From an uncultured Chlorobiota bacterium (GTDB lineage Bacteria > Bacteroidota > Bacteroidia > Bacteroidales > JAADGE01): 40,278 bases of DNA. Both the position numbers and the translations under genes were made by a program. The notes under the pieces are model-generated. The model saw only the letters and a list, made by a program, of their open reading frames with translations. It was not told the origin of the DNA and searched no databases. Shown here piece by piece: positions 26,035-33,279 of the stretch (positions are counted from its first letter, which is position 1; each line of letters opens with the position of its first letter). Location of the stretch: assembly GCA_947311445.1 (NCBI GenBank), contig CAMZKV010000036.1, positions 1-40,278 of the forward strand, written 5' to 3'.

Positions 26035-27600
26035 ATGAAAAAATTAGTATTATTTATCGCAACAGCACTTTTTATCTTGAATTCTTGTACAACTACAAGA
26101 GTAGTGCACCATTATGACGATGCGTACCCTTCATCAAAAACAACTACCGTTGTTGTAAAAGACAATAATAAAACTACGGTTGTAGAGAATAAAAACGATG
26201 AAGGTGTATATGATAATTATGCAGATGAGAGTTCTGCTGAAAATAACCTTAAAGTATATTCTGACGATAGTCAAGAAGATGTAATATACATAAATGACAG
26301 CGATGGAGAAAAAAATATTACTGTTATTGTAAACGACTATCCTTCATACTCTTCAAGAATAAGAAGATTTCATGGAAATTCATACGTAACATCTAATTAT
26401 TATGATGATTATTATTGTTACGGGGGATGGGGAGACTATTACAGTCCAAGTTATTATTCGTATTATGATTATTATTCCCCATACAGTTACAGAAGACATT
26501 ACAGACCCTATTATTATAATTCTTGGGGATTTGGATTCTCAAGCTACTGGGGCTTTGGCGGTGGCTGGGGATACGGAAGCTACTGGGGAGGATACAACCA
26601 TGGTTATAATAATGGATATTGGGATGGATATTATGATGGATACTACGGATATGGAGGATATGGAAATTATTATTCTTACGGATATAATAATAATAAATAT
26701 GCTTACGGAAACAGACATCGTACAAATTCAGGAGAAAGACGTTCAGGAACTGTTGGGTCAGGAGGAGGAAATAAAGGAACAGGGAATACTGTAAGAAAAG
26801 ATGTTAGGAACAGTAATAGAAATAAGACTGTGAAAAGATCAACAGATGTAAGAAAAGGAACAGGAACAAATTCTGGAAGAGTTGATTCCAGAACAGGAAC
26901 TAGAAAAGGAACAGGAACAAATTCTGGAAGAGTTAATTCTAGAACAGGAACTAGAGAAGGAACAGGAACAAATTCTGGAAGAGTTGATTCAAAAACCGGA
27001 ACTAGAAAAGGAACAGGAAATAGTAATTTTGACTCTCGTACAAATACGAAAAAAAGAAGTTCAATAAATAGAAGTTCTAGCAGTAGAAGCAGTAATTACA
27101 ATAGAAATTCCAATAGTAGAATTAATAATAATACAAGATTAAATAATTCTTCTTATAAAAGAACTGGTTCTGATATAAATTCTACTAGAAATTCAAGAGG
27201 TAATAATTATAACAGAGCAAATTCAAGCCGTTCTTCATATAATAAACCAAATAATAGTTCTCGTTCAAACTATAGTAGCAGAACAAACAATTCTAGAAGT
27301 AGTTCATATTCCAAACCAAAAAGTAATAATAAATCAAATTACAGTAGCAGAAATTCAAGAACTAATTCTAATAATAACAGATCAAATTATAACAATAACA
27401 GAAGCAGTAATAAATCAAGTAGTAATCGTTCAAGCTACAATAGAGGAAGTAGTAACAAGTCTAGCAGTCGTTCAAGTTACAATAGTTCACGAAGTTCCGG
27501 AAGCTCAAGTGTAAGAAGTGGAAGCAGTTCAAGTAGAAGCTCAGGAAGTAGTGGTTCAAGATCAAGTTCAAGTAGTTCTTCTCGTTCAGGAAGAAGATAA
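26035..27600 (+). CDS. Low-complexity Tyr/Gly- and Ser/Arg/Asn-rich lipoprotein
   Basis: A 521-residue protein exported as a lipoprotein (lipobox LNSC, Cys18). Three zones follow. Residues 20-115 are mixed and charged. About 117-225 are extremely rich in Tyr, Gly and Trp (for example GWGDYYSPSYYSYYDYYS and WGYGSYWGGYNHGYNNGY). From 225 on it is basic and disordered, rich in Gly, Thr, Asn, Arg and Ser, including a 17-residue tandem repeat (273 onward) and a long SSR/SN tail. There is no enzyme domain. Similar proteins in Bacteroidota are uncharacterised. A surface or outer-membrane-anchored polymer-like role is my inference. Several other frames are open across it because of the repetitive codons. 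Its ribosome site AGGAGG is exceptional here. Confidence 0.85.
   Translation: MKKLVLFIATALFILNSCTTTRVVHHYDDAYPSSKTTTVVVKDNNKTTVVENKNDEGVYDNYADESSAENNLKVYSDDSQEDVIYINDSDGEKNITVIVNDYPSYSSRIRRFHGNSYVTSNYYDDYYCYGGWGDYYSPSYYSYYDYYSPYSYRRHYRPYYYNSWGFGFSSYWGFGGGWGYGSYWGGYNHGYNNGYWDGYYDGYYGYGGYGNYYSYGYNNNKYAYGNRHRTNSGERRSGTVGSGGGNKGTGNTVRKDVRNSNRNKTVKRSTDVRKGTGTNSGRVDSRTGTRKGTGTNSGRVNSRTGTREGTGTNSGRVDSKTGTRKGTGNSNFDSRTNTKKRSSINRSSSSRSSNYNRNSNSRINNNTRLNNSSYKRTGSDINSTRNSRGNNYNRANSSRSSYNKPNNSSRSNYSSRTNNSRSSSYSKPKSNNKSNYSSRNSRTNSNNNRSNYNNNRSSNKSSSNRSSYNRGSSNKSSSRSSYNSSRSSGSSSVRSGSSSSRSSGSSGSRSSSSSSSRSGRR
26851..27054 (+). repeat. 51-bp in-frame tandem repeat
   Basis: Three nearly identical 51-base units (26851-26901, 26902-26952, 26953-27003) and a diverged fourth to 27054. 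Each encodes a 17-residue unit of the form RKGTGTNSGRVDSRTGT. Near-identity at the DNA level indicates recent duplication, so copy number may vary between strains. Confidence 0.85.
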
Positions 27601-27608
27601 GTTAAAAA

Positions 27609-27645
27609 AATAGTATCAAGTATTTATGCTTGATACTATTTCATT
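27609..27645. terminator. Terminator after the low-complexity lipoprotein gene
   Basis: A perfect 12-base stem: AATAGTATCAAG (27609-27620) with CTTGATACTATT (27629-27640), an 8-base loop, A-rich before and a few T after. It separates the lipoprotein from the porin gene. Confidence 0.75.
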
Positions 27646-27717
27646 ACAATCAAAAGATATATTCTCTTTTTAACCGGATTTGTCTTTCAAATAAAATCAT
27701 ACCTTAAAACAAAAAAA

Positions 27718-29262
27718 ATGTATAAAAAAATTATAACTACACTTAGTATTCTAATGTTTAGTATTGCTTTTGTATATTCTCAAAACCATATTGAAGCATT
27801 AAGATACAGCCAACAATTTTATTCTAGCACCGCCAAATCAGAAGCTATGGGAAATTCTCTCTCCGCAGTTGGTGCAGATTTTTCAGCATATATGATAAAC
27901 CCTGCGGGAATAGGAGTTTATAAAAATAGTCAAATGTCATTAACTCCAGATTTTATAATTAATAATACCTCCGGAGTTTTGTCCAATACAAACACAAAAG
28001 ATGGCAGATTTGGATTCAAATTTTCAAACGCAGCATATGTTGGCGTGAAAAAAGGAACCGGTATTTTTAAATATGTAAATTATGGAATAGCATATAATAG
28101 CCATAATGATTATAGGCAACAAACGCAAGTAAGTGCAAAAAATATGAATGGCTCAATATTAGATTATATTATATATAATTCAAATAATGACAGATACAGT
28201 ACTTTTAGAGAAGACCTAGCATGGCGTTCTTGGTTAATTGATTATGACAACTCTTCAAATGAATACTGGAGTCATGTAACAGATAACGCTAAATATCCGA
28301 ATTCTCAAAATAAACTTATAAGAACAAATGGTGGAGCAGGAGAGTTTAGTTTTTCTCTTGGAACAAACATTAATGATTTTTTGTATCTTGGCGGAACAAT
28401 TGGGCTTACTTCAATAAATTATTCTTATGATGCAATTTTAACCGAAAAAGATTTTCCGCTAATTAAAGCAAGGATTTCTGGAACCACAGATAGTGTTCAA
28501 ATTAATCCTGAAGAAATAATATATAAGGAAAGTCTTGAAACAAATGGAAACGGTATAAATGCAAAATTTGGATTTATTTTTCAACCTGTAAAATTTTTGA
28601 GGTTAGGAGGAGCAGTACATAGTTCAACCAGAATTGATTTTGAAGATAAGTACGAAACGTCTATGTTTGTTAAATACCCTACAGATTTTTATGGTTATTC
28701 AAATTATGAGCCTGATACTGCAAATGTTTTTGATTGGATACTAAAAACTCCTTTAAGAGCAAATGCTGGAGTAGCATTAATATTAGAATCTTACCAAATT
28801 GGTAAATTTTATACAGTTCCAATGACGTTTAGTCTTGATTATGAATATGTTGATTATTCGAATGCAGAACTTAGACATGCCGGAGAAGATAGTTATACAT
28901 TTGTAAAAGAAAACAAAGATATTTCAAATTTTTATACCAAAACACATAATATAAGAGCAGGAGCAGAATTAAATTTTGGATTTTTGAAAGTTAGAGGAGG
29001 ATATGCAATTTATTCTAATCCATTAATAAAAGAGGGAATGTTTGAAAACGCCAAAGTAATATATTCCGGAGGAGTGGGGTTTGCTTCTGAACATACATAT
29101 GTTGATTTTTCATACACATATGCATCTCAAAATCAAAAATTATATCTGTATAATGCAAATGAAGTTTTTCCAGAAGACCCAATGGGTAATTTAACAGAAC
29201 CAAAAGCAAATATTAAAAATACAAAGCAATTTGTGAAAGTAAGTTTTGGTATAAGATTTTAA
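27718..29262 (+). CDS. OmpP1/FadL/TodX-like outer-membrane protein
   Basis: A 514-residue outer-membrane protein with a signal peptide ending VYSQ (residues 1-21). The N-terminal region with EAMGNSLSAVGADFSAYMINPAGIGVYKNSQMSL matches the hatch segment of the FadL/TodX class (the A-x-x-NPAG motif). The remainder has alternating beta-strand patterning and the protein ends in VKVSFGIRF, a typical barrel terminus with final Phe. Family members pass hydrophobic compounds such as fatty acids; the substrate is unknown. It lies behind a terminator and before the DUF1573 gene, and is probably monocistronic. Confidence 0.8.
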   Translation: MYKKIITTLSILMFSIAFVYSQNHIEALRYSQQFYSSTAKSEAMGNSLSAVGADFSAYMINPAGIGVYKNSQMSLTPDFIINNTSGVLSNTNTKDGRFGFKFSNAAYVGVKKGTGIFKYVNYGIAYNSHNDYRQQTQVSAKNMNGSILDYIIYNSNNDRYSTFREDLAWRSWLIDYDNSSNEYWSHVTDNAKYPNSQNKLIRTNGGAGEFSFSLGTNINDFLYLGGTIGLTSINYSYDAILTEKDFPLIKARISGTTDSVQINPEEIIYKESLETNGNGINAKFGFIFQPVKFLRLGGAVHSSTRIDFEDKYETSMFVKYPTDFYGYSNYEPDTANVFDWILKTPLRANAGVALILESYQIGKFYTVPMTFSLDYEYVDYSNAELRHAGEDSYTFVKENKDISNFYTKTHNIRAGAELNFGFLKVRGGYAIYSNPLIKEGMFENAKVIYSGGVGFASEHTYVDFSYTYASQNQKLYLYNANEVFPEDPMGNLTEPKANIKNTKQFVKVSFGIRF

Positions 29263-29484
29263 TTTCTTAACTCAAACTATAAATAGTAAATAATTTAATA
29301 ATTATTATCAAAAAAAAATATAAAAAACGACTTTTGATTTTTTTTAATTTATTGAACTTAATGTTTTTTATTACACAGTACTTTTCTTTGTCTGGAAATT
29401 TAAAAATAGTTGGATAACAATGTAATTTAGTCGCTTATTTTTAACTATTTAGAAAAAAATGTATTATTTTTATGGAAAATTACT

Positions 29485-29492
29485 TAAGTTTG
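29485..29492 (+). promoter_or_regulatory. -7 box of the second DUF1573 gene
   Basis: TAAGTTTG, a perfect TAnnTTTG box 57 bases before the ATG at 29550. An in-frame ATG at 29472 precedes the box and so is not used. The remaining bases from 29263 hold nothing recognisable. Confidence 0.5.
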
Positions 29493-29549
29493 CATCTTAA
29501 AGTAAAATTAAAGAAAACTATTTATACTAATTTAAAAAATTTAGAAATT

Positions 29550-29972
29550 ATGAAATTACAGAGATTATTTATGTTGTCTATTGCCATATTTGCTTTTACT
29601 TTTATGGGATATTCTCAAGTTGAACCAGCAGAAGCTCCAATGTTTGGAAATGTTAGAGGAGTAAATGCTGCATTAAGCCATAACTTTGGTAAAATAAGCG
29701 GAACAGTTGGAACTCACAATTTTAAAATTGTAAACAAAGGAACAACTACTATGCACATAACTGATGTTAAAATTCCTGAAAAAGTTGGAGTAACTGTTGT
29801 TGATATGCACATTAAAAAAGGACAAACAGGAGTTATTATTGTTAATATTGACCCAACTGTTAAAGAAAAAGGAAAATTTGCTGAAAAAGTAATTATTACA
29901 ACAGAGCAAAAAGAACCAAATACCATAACAACCAAAGAAATAACTTTTGTTGTTGCAGGAGAAGTGAAATAA
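29550..29972 (+). CDS. Secreted DUF1573 protein
   Basis: A 140-residue exported protein. The signal peptide (MKLQRLFMLSIAIFAFTFMG, ending YSQ) is evident only when translation starts at 29550; a start at 29472 would add 26 residues ahead of it. The mature region is one Ig-like DUF1573 domain: NHFGKISGTVGTHNFKIVNKG is approximated by NFGKISGTVGTHNFKIVNKG, followed by TTMHITDVKIPEKVGVTV and NIDPTVKEKGKFAEKVIITT. The CGC motif found in the lipoprotein at 15191-15637 is missing. Function is unknown; the domain often serves as a binding or adhesion module. A 19-bp terminator follows. Confidence 0.82.
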   Translation: MKLQRLFMLSIAIFAFTFMGYSQVEPAEAPMFGNVRGVNAALSHNFGKISGTVGTHNFKIVNKGTTTMHITDVKIPEKVGVTVVDMHIKKGQTGVIIVNIDPTVKEKGKFAEKVIITTEQKEPNTITTKEITFVVAGEVK

Positions 29973-30002
29973 CTCTTTTTGAAAAAGAATTTATCTTTTT
30001 AT

Positions 30003-30048
30003 AAACAGCAAATACTTAATATTATATTAAGTATTTGCTGTTTTCTTT
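30003..30048 (+). terminator. Strong Rho-independent terminator
   Basis: A perfect 19-base stem, left arm 30003-30021 and right arm 30025-30043, loop of three, followed by a T-rich stretch. It ends the DUF1573 gene and insulates the tRNA gene. Confidence 0.9.
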
Positions 30049-30069
30049 TTCATAAAGAAAAAAATAAAT

Positions 30070-30077
30070 TACTTTTG
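30070..30077 (+). promoter_or_regulatory. -7 box of the tRNA-Leu gene
   Basis: TACTTTTG, a perfect box whose last base is 14 bases before the mature tRNA. Confidence 0.6.
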
Positions 30078-30090
30078 TAATCCTTTTAAA

Positions 30091-30175
30091 GCCCGGATGG
30101 CGGAATTGGTAGACGCGCATGGTTGAGGGCCATGTCTCATTCTTTGAGGTGCAAGTTCGATTCTTGTTCCGGGCA
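30091..30175 (+). tRNA. tRNA-Leu (anticodon GAG)
   Basis: An 85-base type II tRNA. The acceptor arms GCCCGGA (30091-30097) and TCCGGGC (30168-30174) pair, with A175 as discriminator. The anticodon arm is CATGG-TTGAGGG-CCATG, giving anticodon GAG, which reads CUU and CUC. A long variable arm and a TTCGATT T-loop are present. CCA is not encoded. A terminator follows at once. Confidence 0.97.
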
Positions 30176-30176
30176 C

Positions 30177-30205
30177 AAAAACAGTCTTAATATAGGCTGT
30201 TTTTT
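30177..30205. terminator. Terminator shared by tRNA-Leu and the convergent HupE/UreJ gene
   Basis: AAAAACAGTCT and AGGCTGTTTTT pair (one G-T) around a six-base loop, with T-runs on both strands. It starts one base after the tRNA discriminator region and ends three bases before the stop of the convergent gene. Confidence 0.75.
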
Positions 30206-30208
30206 GTT

Positions 30209-30775
30209 TTAAATACGTTGAAAAATCAGAATAATAGAAGAAATAGCAATTATACCGGCAGTAAATAAAATAAAATAATTCCTTTTTATTTTTAATATTG
30301 AAATTAAAAAAGATGAAAGCAATAAATAAATAAATAAAATTATTATTTGCCCAATTTCTAAGCCTATATTAAATGCAAATAAAGGTTTAAGGATTTTCTC
30401 AGAGTCTGTAAGAAGAGCTTTCAAATATGTTGAAAATCCCATACCATGAATTAAGCCAAAAAAAAGTGCCGTAAAATAAAGATATAGTCTTCTTTTATTA
30501 TTTGAAGCTCTATTTAGAATAACAATAATTGTTGAAATTAATATAGTAACGGGAATTAATACTTCAATAAGTTTAATAGGAACAGAAATAAAATCTAAAA
30601 CAGCAAGTGCCAAAGTAATTGAATGTCCAATAGTAAAAGCAGTTGCAAGGATTATAATTTTTTTGAAATCTTTAAGAACGTATCCTGTACCCAATGCTAA
30701 AATATACAAAATATGGTCATATCCGTTTAAATCCAAAATATGTTCAAATCCAAGGTTAAAATATATCAAAAACAT
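30209..30775 (-). CDS. HupE/UreJ-family membrane protein, probable nickel or cobalt transporter
   Basis: A 188-residue inner-membrane protein with five to six hydrophobic helices. The family's histidine motifs are in order: FEHILDLNGYDHILYILAL (about 10-28), FTIGHSITLALA (about 47-58), FFGLIHGMGFSTYL and FNIGLEIGQ. In the HupE/UreJ_2 group these make a metal permease, usually for Ni or Co. The N-terminus is short, with no separate signal peptide, and starts almost in the first helix, which may mean that N-terminal residues of longer homologs are missing. With hypE in the window, nickel supply to a [NiFe] enzyme is a reasonable inference. Its promoter overlaps that of the divergent LOG-family gene. 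Confidence 0.85.
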   Translation of the reverse strand: MFLIYFNLGFEHILDLNGYDHILYILALGTGYVLKDFKKIIILATAFTIGHSITLALAVLDFISVPIKLIEVLIPVTILISTIIVILNRASNNKRRLYLYFTALFFGLIHGMGFSTYLKALLTDSEKILKPLFAFNIGLEIGQIIILFIYLLLSSFLISILKIKRNYFILFTAGIIAISSIILIFQRI

Positions 30776-30790
30776 TTAATAAATTATTAT

Positions 30791-30798
30791 TACTTTTG
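30791..30798 (+). promoter_or_regulatory. -7 box of the LOG-family gene
   Basis: TACTTTTG, a perfect TAnnTTTG box 21 bases before the ATG at 30820. It lies only five bases from the opposing box at 30804-30811. Confidence 0.55.
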
Positions 30799-30803
30799 TT
30801 ATG

Positions 30804-30811
30804 CAAAGTTA
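30804..30811 (-). promoter_or_regulatory. -7 box of the HupE/UreJ gene
   Basis: TAACTTTG on the minus strand, perfect match, 28 bases before the ATG at 30775. The two opposed transcripts would overlap at their 5' ends. Confidence 0.5.
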
Positions 30812-30819
30812 ATTAAATT

Positions 30820-31932
30820 ATGATAAAATATACAGAAATAGAATCTCAAAAAGATTTAAAATATCTTTTGAATAATTCAGAGAAAAAAATATTAAAAGTT
30901 GCATTTCAAGATGTTGATTTAATTGAAAATGAGAAAAAAATATTAAAATTTAAGTTCACAGAATGCATTTTTCTTGGTTGTAAGATTAATGAAAAGATAA
31001 AAAAACACATAGAAAAAGATAATTTCTTATTTCCAAAATTAAAAGTTCCTTATAATATTTATCCAAATAAATTATACACAAAAGAAAGCCTGTACGGAGA
31101 ATATGAAATAGGTAAAATTTCTTCCTATGAGAAAACTTTTGATAAAATTGTTTACAATCATTTTAAAAAAACAGGAAAAGAAGCATATTCAATAAACGAA
31201 ACACTTGCAAGGCGTTTGCACGATCATTCGATAACGGATGCACTATATGACTTTCTTGAAAAATATGACGAAAAGAAAGTTGTTGCAATTATGGGAGGGC
31301 ATAGTTTAGCAAGAAATACAGAAGATTACAGAAAAATAGCACGATTATCAAAAAAACTTACAGAGCATGAATATTTAATGGCTTCCGGTGGTGGTCCCGG
31401 AGCAATGGAAGCTACACATCTTGGAGCTTGGTTTGCAGGAAGAACACTTGAAGAATTAGATAATGCTTTTAAAATTTTGGAGAAAGCACCCACCTACAAA
31501 GATAAAATGTGGTTAGATACAACAATGCAAGTAATTGAAAAGTATCCACAAAAGAAATATGAAAGCCTTGGGGTACCAACATGGTTATATGGGCATGAAC
31601 CTCCAACACCTCTTGCAACAAAAATTGCTAAATATTTTGCAAACAGTGTGCGCGAAGATGGACTACTAACAATTGCAAAAGGGGGGATTATATTTTCCCC
31701 GGGAAGTGCAGGAACAATTCAAGAAGTATTCCAAGAAGTTACTCAAAACCATTACTTAAGTTTTGGATATGCAAGTCCAATGATTTTTATGAATAAAAGA
31801 TTTTGGACAAAAGAAACTCCGGTTTATAATTTTATTCAAGAACTTGTGGAAAAAGGGAAATTGAAAAATCTTATTCTTTCTATTTGCGATACTGTTGATG
31901 AAATTGAGACTGAATTGAGGGAATTTGTTTAA
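30820..31932 (+). CDS. LOG-family nucleotide-binding protein
   Basis: A 370-residue cytoplasmic protein. About residues 150-340 form a Rossmann-like LOG domain: VVAIMGGHSLARNTEDYRKI, then MASGGGPGAMEATHLGAW and FSPGSAGTIQEVFQEVTQNH, which replaces the PGGxGTxxE motif of lysine-decarboxylase-like nucleosidases. LOG enzymes hydrolyse nucleoside 5'-monophosphates to base and ribose phosphate. The altered first Gly pair (PGSAGT) and the extra 150-residue N-terminal region make the exact substrate uncertain; PpnN-type nucleosidase is the closest functional analogy. The gene stands alone, divergent from HupE/UreJ. Confidence 0.8.
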   Translation: MIKYTEIESQKDLKYLLNNSEKKILKVAFQDVDLIENEKKILKFKFTECIFLGCKINEKIKKHIEKDNFLFPKLKVPYNIYPNKLYTKESLYGEYEIGKISSYEKTFDKIVYNHFKKTGKEAYSINETLARRLHDHSITDALYDFLEKYDEKKVVAIMGGHSLARNTEDYRKIARLSKKLTEHEYLMASGGGPGAMEATHLGAWFAGRTLEELDNAFKILEKAPTYKDKMWLDTTMQVIEKYPQKKYESLGVPTWLYGHEPPTPLATKIAKYFANSVREDGLLTIAKGGIIFSPGSAGTIQEVFQEVTQNHYLSFGYASPMIFMNKRFWTKETPVYNFIQELVEKGKLKNLILSICDTVDEIETELREFV

Positions 31933-32094
31933 AAATCATACCATTTGTATGCAAAACGCATGATAAATAAATTTGAATATTTTTTTCTTTATTTAAGCAA
32001 AATTCTTTGCATAGCAATAGTTATGAAAATAATTTTAACAAAAAGATAAAAAAAAGAAATGATTTATATCGGGAGTTTTTCTTTATAAATGATA

Positions 32095-33171
32095 TTACTT
32101 AGGTGCAAGCCTATACAAAATTGCAGCAACAAACATAAAAACAATATTTGGAATCCAAGCAGCAGCCATTGGAGGTAAACCTCCTTTTACAGAAAATTGT
32201 TCGGTAATTCTCATAAGAAAAATATAGCCAAAACTCAGCAGAAGCCCAATACCTATCTGCAAACCTGTTCCTCCCTTGCTTTTTCTGGAAGAAAGAGAAA
32301 CTCCAATAAGTGTTAGAATAAAAGTTGAAAAAGGAAAAGATATTCTTAAGTATTTTTCTAACAAATAAGTGTTTATATTATCCTCTCCCCTAAGTTCTTT
32401 TTCTGCAATAAGTTTGTTCAAAGCAAAATAATCCATTGTAGATTTTCGCATATCTCTCCTCTGAAAATCAATAGGTGCAATATTTATAGTTGTATCAATT
32501 TTTTTTCCTTTTGTAATAATTTCATTGTTTTTGTAGATAGTTCTTATATAATAATCATATACTATCCATTTTGTTTTAAGTGTATCCCATTTTATGCGTT
32601 TTGCAATTAGCTTTGATTTTAATTTTCTGTTCTCAAATTTTTCAATAGAGAATCTTCTTCCTTCATCAGTTCTCGTATTATAACTCTCCATATACATAAA
32701 AACTCCTGGACTCACCTGTTTGTGGATATTCTTTTCATTATTATAGAAAGTCCCGTTTATGTATTTATCTTCAAAATCTAAACGAACTTTATTTGCTGGT
32801 GGAATAATAAAATTCAGAAGAACAAAAGATAAAATTGCTAAAACTAATGAAGACCAAAAGTAAGGAACAAGCATTCTGTTAAAACTTATTCCATTTCCAA
32901 TTATTGAAATAATCTCTGAGTTCATTGCCATTTTAGAAGTAAAAAACACAACTGAAATAAAAACAAAAAGAGATAAAAATAAATTAATATAGTATGGAAT
33001 AAAATTTAAATAGTGATTTACAACTATTTCATGAAGAGGTACTGCTTTTTCAATAAAAGTATCAAGTTTCTCAGTAATATCAATCACTACCGCAAGGCTT
33101 ATTATAAGAACAATAGCAAAAAAAAATGTTCCTAAAAATTTTTTAATTATATATAAATCAAGAATTTTCAT
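32095..33171 (-). CDS. LptF/LptG-family LPS transport permease
   Basis: A 358-residue inner-membrane protein of the YjgP/YjgQ family, part of the LptB2FG complex that extracts lipopolysaccharide. The N-terminus MKILDLYIIKKFLGTFFFAI is family-typical. Two hydrophobic segments, near 55-75 and 100-125, follow the first, then a periplasmic jellyroll region (about 140-260) and three C-terminal helices with a SSRKSKGGTGLQIGIGLLLS loop. LptG is slightly more likely than LptF. A TAATTTTG box ends eight bases before the ATG, so the mRNA should be nearly leaderless. The upstream EF-G-like gene is separated by a terminator. Confidence 0.88.
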   Translation of the reverse strand: MKILDLYIIKKFLGTFFFAIVLIISLAVVIDITEKLDTFIEKAVPLHEIVVNHYLNFIPYYINLFLSLFVFISVVFFTSKMAMNSEIISIIGNGISFNRMLVPYFWSSLVLAILSFVLLNFIIPPANKVRLDFEDKYINGTFYNNEKNIHKQVSPGVFMYMESYNTRTDEGRRFSIEKFENRKLKSKLIAKRIKWDTLKTKWIVYDYYIRTIYKNNEIITKGKKIDTTINIAPIDFQRRDMRKSTMDYFALNKLIAEKELRGEDNINTYLLEKYLRISFPFSTFILTLIGVSLSSRKSKGGTGLQIGIGLLLSFGYIFLMRITEQFSVKGGLPPMAAAWIPNIVFMFVAAILYRLAPK

Positions 33172-33178
33172 TTAATCC

Positions 33179-33186
33179 CAAAATTA
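33179..33186 (-). promoter_or_regulatory. -7 box of the LptF/G gene, near-leaderless start
   Basis: TAATTTTG on the minus strand. The last base is eight bases from the ATG at 33171, so transcription would begin about at the start codon. Confidence 0.5.
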
Positions 33187-33211
33187 AACCAATTTTACTA
33201 TTTTAAAGAAG

Positions 33212-33235
33212 AAAGCACTCAAATAAGAGTGCTTT
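33212..33235 (-). terminator. Terminator of the EF-G-like gene
   Basis: AAAGCACTC (33212-33220) pairs with GAGTGCTTT (33227-33235), six-base loop. On the minus strand it is followed by a TTCTTCTTT tract, 45 bases after the EF-G-like stop codon. Confidence 0.7.
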
Positions 33236-33279
33236 TTAACATTTTTTAATGAATTAAGGACTTTTAAATCCAATAATTA

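Noticed and set aside
26402-26794. A long overlapping frame inside the low-complexity lipoprotein gene
   Set aside because: Repetitive Tyr/Gly codons leave other frames open; the lipoprotein frame has the signal peptide, lipobox and ribosome site.
26851-27054. Regular direct repeats that could suggest a CRISPR array
   Set aside because: The repeats are contiguous, in frame and have no spacers; they are part of a coding sequence.
29472-29549. Upstream ATG as the DUF1573 start
   Set aside because: It precedes the -7 box at 29485-29492 and would bury the signal peptide.
31940-32025. A possible third copy of dispersed element family 1 (TTTGCATAGCAATAGTTATG on the plus strand)
   Set aside because: Only short words match after reverse complementing and the stems are not kept; similarity is within what AT-rich spacers give by chance.
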